A DNA stretch of 64,000 bases from Firmicutes bacterium UBA3572 (GTDB lineage: Bacteria > Bacillota > Desulfotomaculia > Desulfotomaculales > Desulforudaceae), in the NCBI GenBank assembly GCA_002375985.1, contig DFNH01000036.1, positions 1 through 64,000 on the forward strand, written 5' to 3'. Position 1 is the first letter of the stretch; each line of letters begins with the position of its first letter. Shown here in pieces: positions 1-10,083 of this stretch. The translations under genes were made by a program, and so were the position numbers. A model generated the notes under the pieces. It did no database searches. It was not told the origin of the DNA and saw only the letters and a program-made list of their open reading frames with translations.

Positions 1-3000
1 CTCATAGGTAGGCTGAAAACGCCAGGGCCCCGGCCCCGTGGCTCCAGGCGGAAGAAAAGTTTCAATCCCTCATAGGTAGGCTGAAAACTTTGGCAAACTG
101 CCCGGGCTGGTAGATGACGGCCGGTTTCAATCCCTCATAGGTAGGCTGAAAACATAGGCGGAGTAAAGTGCGGCGTAGGCGGAGTAGAGGTTTCAATCCC
201 TCATAGGTAGGCTGAAAACGCCTGGAACTGGACCACAAGCGCCGCACCGTGGAGAGTTTCAATCCCTCATAGGTAGGCTGAAAACTGGAGCAGAAAAAGG
301 ATGAATTGCTGGATCTGGACCGGTTTCAATCCCTCATAGGTAGGCTGAAAACTCGAACTCGACCGCGAAGTCCGGAAAGCGTCCCGGGGTTTCAATCCCT
401 CATAGGTAGGCTGAAAACACCTGCCAGTGGATCCGGACCAGGCAGACGATAGCGGGTTTCAATCCCTCATAGGTAGGCTGAAAACGGGATTGCGGGGAGT
501 GCGGTTGGCACTCCGAAATCACGTTTCAATCCCTCATAGGTAGGCTGAAAACTCTTTCCCGCGTGTACGAAGACTGCGGCGCTACCTGGTTTCAATCCCT
601 CATAGGTAGGCTGAAAACGCAAATCCTCCCGGCTGGGCAGCGGCAAGTCGATAAGTTTCAATCCCTCATAGGTAGGCTGAAAACTGGTGCGTATCTTTTT
701 CCAGTCCACCGCATTGTAGAGTTTCAATCCCTCATAGGTAGGCTGAAAACCGGAAGTCGTCCACCCGCCAGTGTACGTGGAAGCCAGTTTCAATCCCTCA
801 TAGGTAGGCTGAAAACGGATCCAGATAAGAAGTACCGAGCCGTCTACCGGCGTTTCAATCCCTCATAGGTAGGCTGAAAACTCAAGCAATCAGGAGTTTG
901 AAAAGGCCCGCCTTGAGGGTTTCAATCCCTCATAGGTAGGCTGAAAACCAAAGCGGATCGTCACCGTGTAGGCCGAAAAGTCTTGTTTCAATCCCTCATA
1001 GGTAGGCTGAAAACTTCGGGGAGCGGCAATTTTGAGATTCTGGAAACCACGTTTCAATCCCTCATAGGTAGGCTGAAAACCCTGGTTATCGGTCAAGTAC
1101 TTGTTGTACAAGCTCAGGTTTCAATCCCTCATAGGTAGGCTGAAAACTGGATGCGCCGGCACCACCCGGAGCAGTATTACAAGTTTCAATCCCTCATAGG
1201 TAGGCTGAAAACCCCGCCCTTTAAAGAGGTCGTCCCAAATTAGGAGGTGTTTCAATCCCTCATAGGTAGGCTGAAAACGAAGGAGAGTTTAGTTGTGGGC
1301 GGAAGGTGGTGAGAGTTTCAATCCCTCATAGGTAGGCTGAAAACCCAAAGCGGAATATCTAACAAGTTTTTATGTGGGGTTTCAATCCCTCATAGGTAGG
1401 CTGAAAACTGTACGGTCGCCGGCTGAAATAGTCCAGAGCACTAAGTTTCAATCCCTCATAGGTAGGCTGAAAACCGGCCCGCGCCCGGATAGACAGCCAG
1501 CGCTGCCCGCGTTTCAATCCCTCATAGGTAGGCTGAAAACGCTGCGCATTTCGCAGCGTGGACCTGTGGGAATTTATGTTTCAATCCCTCATAGGTAGGC
1601 TGAAAACGTAAATGCGGCGGGGGCGGACAAATACGTAGTTGTGTTTCAATCCCTCATAGGTAGGCTGAAAACCGGTTTATCCGGCCCGTCTGAATCTGAC
1701 TCCTTTCTGTTTCAATCCCTCATAGGTAGGCTGAAAACTTCGCCCCGGGCCTCGGCGTAGATGACCCTTGCCAGGTTTCAATCCCTCATAGGTAGGCTGA
1801 AAACCCACGGCGGCACTTACATTGTGGCCCGGAGTGTGGAGTTTCAATCCCTCATAGGTAGGCTGAAAACGACCTCTGAGCACGGTTGGAAGCAGACGGA
1901 ATTGGCGTTTCAATCCCTCATAGGTAGGCTGAAAACAGCGGCGTAAGTTAAAGGCAGATTTGGGATGTGTTCGTTTCAATCCCTCATAGGTAGGCTGAAA
2001 ACGTTGCATTGTGGCGGGTGTGTATAGTTGGTAACGTGGTTTCAATCCCTCATAGGTAGGCTGAAAACTTGGTTTAAGTTGGCTACGTTCGGAGAGGAAT
2101 ATGGTTTCAATCCCTCATAGGTAGGCTGAAAACGGACGCCAGTCCGCCTACCTTCTTACTCATTTGCTACGTTTCAATCCCTCATAGGTAGGCTGAAAAC
2201 CAGATGGGGAAATATGGCCCCACGATACCTATAAAACGTTTCAATCCCTCATAGGTAGGCTGAAAACTAAGGCTCGGTTGACTTCTTGCGTTTGGGCTTG
2301 TCCAGTTTCAATCCCTCATAGGTAGGCTGAAAACCCGGCAGCGCATCCACCTGCGGTTAGCTCAACCGGAGTTTCAATCCCTCATAGGTAGGCTGAAAAC
2401 CGGCGTCCGTTTTTACTTCGTCGATAAGGTTATGGGGTTTCAATCCCTCATAGGTAGGCTGAAAACTAAGTTGTGGCCACAAGATACTGATCATGAAGAA
2501 AGTTTCAATCCCTCATAGGTAGGCTGAAAACCCTTTGAGGTGCGGGAGTTGCGGTTGTATCAAAAAGGGTTTCAATCCCTCATAGGTAGGCTGAAAACGT
2601 TAACCGTGGCTTTCTTCCCATTCCTCCTTTTCTAGTTTCAATCCCTCATAGGTAGGCTGAAAACCGGCAGCCGCACGTTCGACATCCAGAGCGTTATCAA
2701 GTTTCAATCCCTCATAGGTAGGCTGAAAACGGAAGTGACCCACACCCTGCATGTCTGGAGCCAGTAGTTTCAATCCCTCATAGGTAGGCTGAAAACAGTT
2801 CGGAAAGAAGATCCCCCGGCTGCCAATGGAAGGTTTCAATCCCTCATAGGTAGGCTGAAAACACATGGGTCGCCGGGAAGATCGACCCCGGCAACTGGGT
2901 TTCAATCCCTCATAGGTAGGCTGAAAACGGGGGTAAGGGAAATGAGGGATATTTTTTCGTCGGAGTTTCAATCCCTCATAGGTAGGCTGAAAACAATTTA

Positions 3001-4717
3001 GGTTCACAAATCCCCACACACGTATCGTACGTTTCAATCCCTCATAGGTAGGCTGAAAACAGGAAGCCGCTGCAGGAAGTGGGTGCCGAGGGATGCGTTT
3101 CAATCCCTCATAGGTAGGCTGAAAACGGGGTTACGGCCAGGTGCGGGATGCGGACAACGATGGTTTCAATCCCTCATAGGTAGGCTGAAAACGCGGGGCG
3201 CCGAAGGGAAGCCAAAATGCTTTAAAACAGTTTCAATCCCTCATAGGTAGGCTGAAAACAGGGCTGGCAACGCAACGCAACGCAACGTGTAACGGTTTCA
3301 ATCCCTCATAGGTAGGCTGAAAACCAATCCGGGGGCTCTAGGCCGTGTTTCGGCAAAGGTGTTTCAATCCCTCATAGGTAGGCTGAAAACCGGCCCGCGC
3401 CCGGATAGACAGCCAGCGCTGCCCGCGTTTCAATCCCTCATAGGTAGGCTGAAAACTTAGCTCGCTCACGTGAAGCTTGGGTTTCATTTTCTGTTTCAAT
3501 CCCTCATAGGTAGGCTGAAAACTGGCTGGGGCGTAGAAACGAACCGCCCGGTAACCCCGTTTCAATCCCTCATAGGTAGGCTGAAAACTGGTGAGAACGT
3601 TGCTAACTTCGTCAACATGGCACTGTTTCAATCCCTCATAGGTAGGCTGAAAACTGGTCGGTGGACCTTTCTTAGGGCTTTCGAGACTGTGTTTCAATCC
3701 CTCATAGGTAGGCTGAAAACGGAGGCTTTTTGTCTCTCCCAGGACTGGAAGATATAGTTTCAATCCCTCATAGGTAGGCTGAAAACGCATAGAAAGAGTT
3801 GACTTGTTGTTCTTCTATGATAGTTTCAATCCCTCATAGGTAGGCTGAAAACCATAACTACCAGCCATTCCTTCCGATCCACTCTCAATGGTTTCAATCC
3901 CTCATAGGTAGGCTGAAAACTTGCAGAATTCCCGCTCGCCGCGATTGCCTTTGTCGCGGTTTCAATCCCTCATAGGTAGGCTGAAAACGCAGGGATGGGG
4001 GTATTCCAGCATTTCCATTTACCTGTTTCAATCCCTCATAGGTAGGCTGAAAACGCCTTGATTTCTCCACGGATCATCTCCAGCTTTTCTAGTGTTTCAA
4101 TCCCTCATAGGTAGGCTGAAAACCGTGTCAACACTCCGCAAGCAGGCGCGAGAAATCCGGTTTCAATCCCTCATAGGTAGGCTGAAAACTTGTCTGCCGA
4201 TTGTCGCAATGGCAGCGAAATGGTGTTTCAATCCCTCATAGGTAGGCTGAAAACGGGTATGCTCCGGGATTGCGGTAGCTTGTACTTATTGTTTCAATCC
4301 CTCATAGGTAGGCTGAAAACGGAAGCATTGCTGGCCGACGTCACCGGTTATACGCTATGTTTCAATCCCTCATAGGTAGGCTGAAAACGAAGTGTTTCCG
4401 TCACGTAAGGAACCGGATACTTGGGTTTCAATCCCTCATAGGTAGGCTGAAAACTGATGCAAAAAAGGAGCGGTTTAAGAAGTTTATCGCGTTTCAATCC
4501 CTCATAGGTAGGCTGAAAACCTGAACCGTTTGACACATCCACCACAGCCGGCAGAAGTTTCAATCCCTCATAGGTAGGCTGAAAACTAAGGCGGCCGAAG
4601 TTAACGAGGATTTAACTGAAGCGTTTCAATCCCTCATAGGTAGGCTGAAAACGCGCTTCTCCCCAGGCAACGGGTGGACTACCTCACGTTTCAATCCCTC
4701 ATAGGTAGGCTGAAAAC
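1..4717 (-). CRISPR. CRISPR array, 71 full 30-bp repeats, left end outside window
   Basis: A 30-bp repeat occurs 71 times in full, from 59-88 to 4688-4717, plus its last 20 bases at 1-20. On the plus strand it begins GTTTCAATCC and ends GGCTGAAAAC. Spacers are 34-38 nt, and no repeat variant was noticed by eye. Read on the minus strand the repeat ends in ATTGAAAC, the usual 8-nt 5' handle of type I-B/III crRNAs. The minus-strand cas genes also lie on the right, so transcription probably runs right to left, with the newest spacers near 4700. One spacer occurs twice (1475-1510 and 3391-3426). The array continues past the left edge, so its true size is unknown. Cas6 at 24803-25570 is the likely processing enzyme. 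Confidence 0.99.
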
Positions 4718-4983
4718 TCATTCTGGGCGCACAAATACAGGCCCTGCATTCTGGTTGCTTCCTGGATGGCACATCCAGTTCGAGACCCCGAAATCCCGAC
4801 ATCCCAGGCAGCGCGCCGGTTCCGCGCTTCGCCAGGGTGTCGTCGATCTCCAGGCTTTTATGCACTATTGGACATCGACGACAAAATTCCTGCCGGGTTT
4901 CGGAATTTTGCACAGCGCACAGCCGCTCACACCGTCCCCAGTGCTTCCTTGTGCGGAAGCCGGAGGAAACCCCCCGGCTCCTG
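4718..4983 (-). promoter_or_regulatory. CRISPR leader region
   Basis: This is the 266-bp stretch between the first repeat and the cas2 stop, with no convincing ORF. By position it is the leader that should hold the array promoter and the spacer-integration signals. It contains three inverted repeats: CTGGATG/CATCCAG at 4762-4778, CAAAATTCC/GGAATTTTG at 4882-4910, and AGCCGG/CCGGCT at 4958-4979 just after cas2. I could not pick a convincing -35/-10 pair. The leader assignment is inferred from array orientation and from the neighbouring adaptation genes. Confidence 0.7.
4882..4910. repeat. 9-bp inverted repeat in leader
   Basis: CAAAATTCC (4882-4890) and GGAATTTTG (4902-4910) are perfect inverted copies around an 11-nt centre. 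The arms are AT-rich in a GC-rich setting. Possible roles are a binding site for an integration host protein, an operator, or a structured 5' end of the pre-crRNA. The repeat is visible; any function is inference. Confidence 0.7.
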
Positions 4984-5247
4984 TCAGAAAACCCAATCCT
5001 CGCCGCCTTTCCGAATACCCATAAGCTCCCTTCTGGCGTACTTTTCGTTCCCCAGAATGTAAAAAAGCACAGAATCCTCCTTGGCGTTAATGATTCGTGC
5101 CAGATCGCTTCGCAGGGCGCGAAACGTGGCTTCGGTCAGCTCGCCTTCGAGGACCGAGTTCTGCACCCAGGTAAGATACCGGCGAGCAGTTTTTAATACC
5201 TTGCCCACGCGGGATACGTTGACGTCATAAACGAGGATGACATACAT
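4984..5247 (-). CDS. cas2: CRISPR adaptation endoribonuclease-like Cas2
   Basis: 87 aa, the normal Cas2 length. The N-terminus MYVILVYDVN is the first beta strand of the ferredoxin-like fold with the conserved Asp (D8). A WVQNSVLEGEL segment near residue 27 is also typical of the family. Cas2 forms the dimeric core of the Cas1-Cas2 integrase that inserts new spacers at the leader end. The start is 3 bp after the cas1 stop, so the two are surely co-transcribed. It is the last cas gene before the leader. Confidence 0.97.
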   Translation of the reverse strand: MYVILVYDVNVSRVGKVLKTARRYLTWVQNSVLEGELTEATFRALRSDLARIINAKEDSVLFYILGNEKYARRELMGIRKGGEDWVF

Positions 5248-5250
5248 ACG

Positions 5251-6246
5251 CTACCACCGGCTGACAAAGGGTTTATAGGATTGTTCACCCATAAGGTGCT
5301 TCTCCACTTTGTAAAGTTCCAGGCGCAGGAGGGTCTGATAGCTTACCTTGCGTCTGAGACGCCGATGATAGAAGGTGGCCTGAAGTTTTTCTTCAAGCTC
5401 TTGAACGTAGAGGCGCCGGCCCCGTTCTTTCAGCAGGTGGGCTCCGCCGCGGCGTTCGAAGTCCTCGAGGCCCACCATTTTCTTCCCCACGAGGTTAAAA
5501 AGCACACGGTCGGCGAGGATGGGTTTAAAGATTTCTGCCAGGTCGAGGTTAAGGGTAAACCGCCGGAAATTGGTGGTGTGCAGGTAGCCGATCCGTGGGT
5601 CCAGGTGCGTCTTGTAGATTTCTGTCAGGATCTTGGCGTAAACCAGGGAGTTTCCGAAACTTATAAGCGCGTTCAAAGGATCGGCAGGAGGACGTTTGCT
5701 CCGCCCGGTAATAGTAAACGGCGATCCCTCCAGGATGATGTTAAAGCTCTCGTAGTAGTAACCACGGGCGTTTCCCTCAACAGCCATCAGTTCTTCCACG
5801 CTACCGCAAGCGGGTAGACTCTTTTCCGCAAGGCGGGTAATCGACTCGATATAGGAGGCCAGCTCTTTGCCCCGGTTCTGGTAATAGCGCAAGATTTGTA
5901 AGATGTTGGCCAGCGCACCGTCTACAAACTTCCGGGCTAACTCCAGGCGGCGTGCGGGGTCCAGGTAGTTCTCCGCCTGCCGGAGAATTACGTATCCGGA
6001 ATTGTAATGCTCCCGCGGGTAGAAGCTCCCCACATAGTTTCCGTAGTAACCGAAAAAGTGGAGGATAATCTCGTTCTCCTCCATAAATTCGAGAAGCTTC
6101 TTGTTCAGATCAACTTCGCCAAAAACGAAAATATCCCGCAGATTTATCACGGGGAAGTATTTTGTCCCCTCTTCGCTCTCTACGCAGATGGTATTGTCTT
6201 TACGCCGGAGCCGGCCACTCGCGAAGAGATACAGCGTTTTCTGCAC
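5251..6246 (-). CDS. cas1: CRISPR integrase Cas1 (type I-B group)
   Basis: 331 aa. GTG start behind AAAGGAGG. The N-terminal beta domain opens MQKTLYLFASG. The helical catalytic domain carries the expected metal ligands: Glu in EGNARGYYYE, His in IGYLHT and Asp in DLAEIFKP. Cas1 is the transesterase that joins pre-spacers to the leader-proximal repeat, acting with Cas2. It sits between cas4 and cas2, the standard I-B adaptation order. No sign of damage. Both the I-B and III-D effectors here probably depend on this single adaptation module. Confidence 0.97.
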   Translation of the reverse strand: MQKTLYLFASGRLRRKDNTICVESEEGTKYFPVINLRDIFVFGEVDLNKKLLEFMEENEIILHFFGYYGNYVGSFYPREHYNSGYVILRQAENYLDPARRLELARKFVDGALANILQILRYYQNRGKELASYIESITRLAEKSLPACGSVEELMAVEGNARGYYYESFNIILEGSPFTITGRSKRPPADPLNALISFGNSLVYAKILTEIYKTHLDPRIGYLHTTNFRRFTLNLDLAEIFKPILADRVLFNLVGKKMVGLEDFERRGGAHLLKERGRRLYVQELEEKLQATFYHRRLRRKVSYQTLLRLELYKVEKHLMGEQSYKPFVSRW

Positions 6247-6270
6247 GGTTTGAGCCTCCTTTTGCCACCT

Positions 6271-6774
6271 TTAAGCCCAGCAAAATTCGGCGTACGCACA
6301 CTTGCCGCAAAAATGAATCTTCTCCGGCGGAGGGGGTTGGTCCCGGTAGATCAGTGCGAGAATGCGGGTTTTCAGGTTTTCAACCTGCCGCGACAGGTCT
6401 TCATCAAGAATCAAGCGCTCCCGCCGCCGCTCTTCTGGAAAAAGCAATTCACCCTCTGCTTCGATCCCCATCTCCCGCAGCTCGTAGAGATAAAAAGCAA
6501 GCTGCATCCGCGCAGCTTCCCGGGCACGTGACGATTTCTTGACCTCGCCGACAATAAAATCACGCCCGCTACGCCGCACGAGGTCGATGCTCAGGTGTTC
6601 GAGGCGCACCTCTTTACGCTCACGCCCATAGGCCTGAGCACCAATGAGGCGACCCAATTCAAGGTAGACATTATCCTCATCGGGACAAATCTGCCGGGAC
6701 ATGAGCCACACCTGCCGCGGGCAGATAAGATAAGCCTGAATGAAACTACCGACCACGCGCTCTTCCGCACCCAT
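6271..6774 (-). CDS. cas4: CRISPR adaptation exonuclease Cas4
   Basis: 167 aa. A RecB-like nuclease core is seen around GEVKKSSRAREAARMQ (the E-x-K motif). Four cysteines for an Fe-S cluster are expected: C18 in YLICPRQ and three at the C-terminus in CGKCAYAEFC. Cas4 trims pre-spacers and helps select those with a correct PAM during Cas1-Cas2 integration. Start ATG behind GAAGG; 21 bp after cas3 and 24 bp before cas1, in the same operon. Length is usual for the short Cas4 of type I systems. Confidence 0.95.
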   Translation of the reverse strand: MGAEERVVGSFIQAYLICPRQVWLMSRQICPDEDNVYLELGRLIGAQAYGRERKEVRLEHLSIDLVRRSGRDFIVGEVKKSSRAREAARMQLAFYLYELREMGIEAEGELLFPEERRRERLILDEDLSRQVENLKTRILALIYRDQPPPPEKIHFCGKCAYAEFCWA

Positions 6775-6795
6775 AGTGCCTTCACCGCTGCCGCA

Positions 6796-9309
6796 TTAAT
6801 AGATCAGTGCCCGCTCGTGCTCGATCCGCCTGAAGCCCGTTTCCTCATCGTAAAATTCGTGGAGAAGGTATGTGGGAATCATGAGCGGATGCGAGTCACC
6901 CGTCAACCGGTGAAGCAACAGCTCGACCGGAACGGACAAAAGGTAGCGCCGGAAATCCCGCTTTAATTCGAGAAAAGCCGCCCACCGCCGGCGCAGATCC
7001 CGCTCCTGCGCCACAGTAGTCTGGTACCGGTTCCAGACCTCCTCCGCGCCGGCATCGATACAGATGAAAACATCGACGTAGCGCGGTAATTCGCGGATGA
7101 GGGCAAAGTCGCTGACGCTCGCTTGCTGGTCATCACTCTCTTTCTTCGTAAAGCGCAGGGCGGTCATGGCTTGCAAGATAGATTTGCTCTTGTCTGCCGA
7201 TTTGCTCTGGCGCACAGCGCGGAAATAGTCGGCTACAATCTCGAAGAACTCGGGTTCGGTGAGGCACGGCTGGCGTGTAAAAAGTTCCCGCGCTGCTACA
7301 GTGTGAATCTTGCCATAAACATACGCTGCCAGGGAGCGGCCCCCTTCGCCGTCCCGGTCTACCAGGTGCACGAGCTGCACCTGCCCCTGTTCCCGGCGGA
7401 AATGCCGGTTGCAACGTCCGGCAACCTGCACAACGGCATCAACCGGACCGAGGTCGCGCCATACCGTATCAAAGTCCAGGTCTACCCCCGCCTCCACCAC
7501 CTGCGTGGACACCACGACGGGTTTTTCGCCCCGCATCAGGCGTTCCCGGATTTCGGCCAGGCGGCGCTCTCGCTCTGCCGGGACAATGTTCGTGGAAAGG
7601 TAGTAGAGAGCCGGCCCGCACTCACGCCACACCTTACGCAGTTCGCTGTAGAAAGCTATAGAGCTCTTTATGGTGTTCAGTACCACGAGGTACGATAGCC
7701 CCTCATTGTATTGATCAAGGAAAGCGGCCGCCGCCTCTTCAACCGTGCGCGGCGTTGTGTCGGCGGTAACCCGCACCCGGTTTAAAGCTGCAAACTGCCG
7801 CCGCACGGTTTCCGCATCTCCCGCCAACTCCAGCGCTTCCCCCGGACCAAACCACTCCGGGCGTGTGGCCGTCATCAGAATAACACGCAAATCGAGCTGC
7901 GCGCAGGCCTGCCGCAAGCACTCTTCAACAAGCGGCCAGTACTCCACCGGGATGTTTTGTACCTCGTCCAGGATGACTACGGCCCCGCCCAAGCGGTGAA
8001 ACTTTTTAAGCATCCGGTTCTCGTACCCCACCAGCGTGCAAAAGAGCTGCACAAAGGTGGTAACCACGACCTCACTCTGCCAGGACTCGATGAGTAAAAG
8101 TGCTTCATCCAGGGAACGTTCCGCGTCATCGTTTCCGTTCCTCCGGTAAGTCAAATCGGCCAGATGATGGTGCTTCAGGATCACCGAGGTGGGAACCGGC
8201 CCATCCGGTGTGGGCAGCGCCATCCGCAGGATGTCTTCTCCAACGGCGAAGGTCTGGTCGACAATGCTGGTGAACGGCAGGGCGTAGATAATGCGGGGCG
8301 GGATGCCCCGCGCCGCGGCCAACCGCTCGCGCAGGCAAAAGGCAGCAGCAAGACCGGCAACGGTCTTACCCGCACCGGTAGGCGCGGTGAGGGTGAAAAG
8401 CCTTTGCTCGAGAGGTGCCTGCCGTACCCGCACCACGACTTGCTGGTAGAGGTCTTCCCGCAACTTCTCAATCTTTGCGCGTGGCCGTCCATACCGCGCC
8501 GCCCGGTAGCGCTCTACCACCTCTTGGGGTACGGACATCCGCCCGGCCTCCGTCACCCGCGCGGCGTGGATCTTGTCGGCATCAATGAGGGCGGAAAAAA
8601 GGGTCAGCAGTTCAAAGTAAATTTCCAACCCGGCACCGCCCGGTGATTGCATACCGGCAGAAACCGTTTCCCGTTTCAGCTGGCGCCGGATAGCATAGAG
8701 CGCGCCAAATGACTCCTCCCAGTTAGTCAAAAATTCGCTGAGGGCTCCGGCCCACCAGTCACCCTGCAACCAGTCGGGAACTGACAGCCCCTGCGCGGCA
8801 AGCAGCCTGGCCGTGCGGCGGGCGGCCGACCGAAGGGAGGCGACCACCGCCGCGGCCCGGCTTTGCAGGTCGGCTACCTGCGCGGCGGCTACCCGCACCC
8901 GCTCCCGGGTGCTACTATCTAATTCCGCCCAGTCACCCCTCAGATCCCGACGGGCGACGAGGAGTTCCTCCGGATCGTCTAAGTTCTGGTGGTGGCGCGC
9001 TACTGCCAGAAAAAGGGCAAGTCGCTGCGCCCGCGGGAGTTCAAAGCGCTGCGCCAGGTAAGCAGCCCAGAGACCGGAAAGAAAAGCGTGCTGCTTCTCG
9101 ACACCTCCCCGGCCTGTCCGCAGATACTCCTGGAAGTAGCTGGTATACTTGCCAAAGTCGTGCGCCAGCCCGGCCACCAGGGCGGCGGAAAAGAGTCTTT
9201 CCTTCCCCGGCAGCGCCGCAATCCGCTGGGCCGCTCCCGCCGCAACCCCGGCCAGGTGTGCGCTCAACAGGTAAAACCGCCGCTCAATCCGGTGCGCGTA
9301 AAAAGGCAT
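6796..9309 (-). CDS. cas3: Cas3 nuclease-helicase (type I-B)
   Basis: 837 aa from the chosen start. The N-terminal HD nuclease has H18, then H50-D51 in GLAHDFGKY, and further His residues in KQHAF and ARHHQN. The SF2 helicase follows, with Walker A TAPTGAGKT, motif II LDEVQ, MTATR, and motif VI VAGRCNRH. It is recruited by Cascade to unwind and degrade target DNA. The frame is open upstream to 9633, but that stretch overlaps cas5. GGAGGG lies 6 nt before the ATG at 9309; an ATG at 9315 (ATGA overlap with cas5) is the alternative. All core motifs look intact. Confidence 0.96.
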   Translation of the reverse strand: MPFYAHRIERRFYLLSAHLAGVAAGAAQRIAALPGKERLFSAALVAGLAHDFGKYTSYFQEYLRTGRGGVEKQHAFLSGLWAAYLAQRFELPRAQRLALFLAVARHHQNLDDPEELLVARRDLRGDWAELDSSTRERVRVAAAQVADLQSRAAAVVASLRSAARRTARLLAAQGLSVPDWLQGDWWAGALSEFLTNWEESFGALYAIRRQLKRETVSAGMQSPGGAGLEIYFELLTLFSALIDADKIHAARVTEAGRMSVPQEVVERYRAARYGRPRAKIEKLREDLYQQVVVRVRQAPLEQRLFTLTAPTGAGKTVAGLAAAFCLRERLAAARGIPPRIIYALPFTSIVDQTFAVGEDILRMALPTPDGPVPTSVILKHHHLADLTYRRNGNDDAERSLDEALLLIESWQSEVVVTTFVQLFCTLVGYENRMLKKFHRLGGAVVILDEVQNIPVEYWPLVEECLRQACAQLDLRVILMTATRPEWFGPGEALELAGDAETVRRQFAALNRVRVTADTTPRTVEEAAAAFLDQYNEGLSYLVVLNTIKSSIAFYSELRKVWRECGPALYYLSTNIVPAERERRLAEIRERLMRGEKPVVVSTQVVEAGVDLDFDTVWRDLGPVDAVVQVAGRCNRHFRREQGQVQLVHLVDRDGEGGRSLAAYVYGKIHTVAARELFTRQPCLTEPEFFEIVADYFRAVRQSKSADKSKSILQAMTALRFTKKESDDQQASVSDFALIRELPRYVDVFICIDAGAEEVWNRYQTTVAQERDLRRRWAAFLELKRDFRRYLLSVPVELLLHRLTGDSHPLMIPTYLLHEFYDEETGFRRIEHERALIY

Positions 9310-9311
9310 GT

Positions 9312-10079
9312 TCATCCCTCCAAAAAGGCCACTGTTTCCTCGGCTTCCGCAGCGGGGAGGGAGAAACGGTAGGCCGGAACGCGCAGCCGAACCGGAAGGG
9401 GCTGCCCTGCGGCCTCGTAAACGACCGCCACCGGAGGCCGCAGCGTCCGGCCGGGGCCGAAGGCGTAAGGAGCGCGCTCCCGCACCAGGCGGGCCGTTTT
9501 TGCCGCGGGCAAGTCTACCTTTTCGAGATGTGCTGCATTTAAAACCGAAGTGAGCGCGACCGCAGCACCGGACGATACCGTTTGGTAATCCTGCGACCCG
9601 AAAAGGCCTATGTACCGGGCGGTGGCCAAACACTCGGTAAGGCCAAGATAAAGCGGAAAGCAGGGGCGCTCCTCTTGCAGCCGCCTGGCGGCCTCCCGCA
9701 GCAACTCCGCATCTGGATGACCGAAGAAGAGGCGAAACCGCAGGAAGCGGTGTTCTCCGTCCGGGAAAAGGAATTCCAGCGGCGTCTGCGTCCCGGGTAC
9801 TCTCTTCAACTGCCGCAGCGACGTCAGGTCTTCCTTTTTGGTGCGCACGTAATTCACCGTCTGTAACAACCGGCGCGTGGGCGTTTTCACGGCCACGGCA
9901 AAGCGGCCGCGGTCGAGCTTCTCGTAGTAAGAATCCCGCGCGAAGCCCAAAACGGCGGCCACCACACCCATCAGTGCGGTCCGCGGCGGAAAGCCATAGG
10001 TCAGGGCCGAGGTATTGGTGTAGTACTTGCGGAAATGAGCCATCGGCCCGGTCAGGTCAAAAACCAGTACCTCACCCAA
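9312..10079 (-). CDS. cas5: Cascade subunit Cas5 (type I-B)
   Basis: 255 aa. TTG start with AAAGGA upstream. The N-terminus (LVFDLTGPMAHFRKYYTN) and following GFPPRTALMG fit the Cas5 family of I-B Cascades: an RRM-fold RAMP protein capping the 5' handle of the crRNA. It lies between cas7 and cas3, the canonical csh2-cas5-cas3 order. The only Cas6 in the window is encoded far upstream in the III-D operon. The call rests on family resemblance plus context. Confidence 0.93.
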   Translation of the reverse strand: MGEVLVFDLTGPMAHFRKYYTNTSALTYGFPPRTALMGVVAAVLGFARDSYYEKLDRGRFAVAVKTPTRRLLQTVNYVRTKKEDLTSLRQLKRVPGTQTPLEFLFPDGEHRFLRFRLFFGHPDAELLREAARRLQEERPCFPLYLGLTECLATARYIGLFGSQDYQTVSSGAAVALTSVLNAAHLEKVDLPAAKTARLVRERAPYAFGPGRTLRPPVAVVYEAAGQPLPVRLRVPAYRFSLPAAEAEETVAFLEG

Positions 10080-10083
10080 ATTA

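Noticed and set aside
62..4563. Many short ORFs on both strands with repeated FQPTYEGLK or FQSLIGRLK units
   Set aside because: These are translations of the 30-bp CRISPR repeat in various frames, not proteins.
9310..9633. N-terminal extension of cas3 (about 108 codons)
   Set aside because: Overlaps cas5 in another frame, is low-complexity Arg/Gly/Ala-rich and has no ribosome site; GGAGGG precedes ATG 9309.
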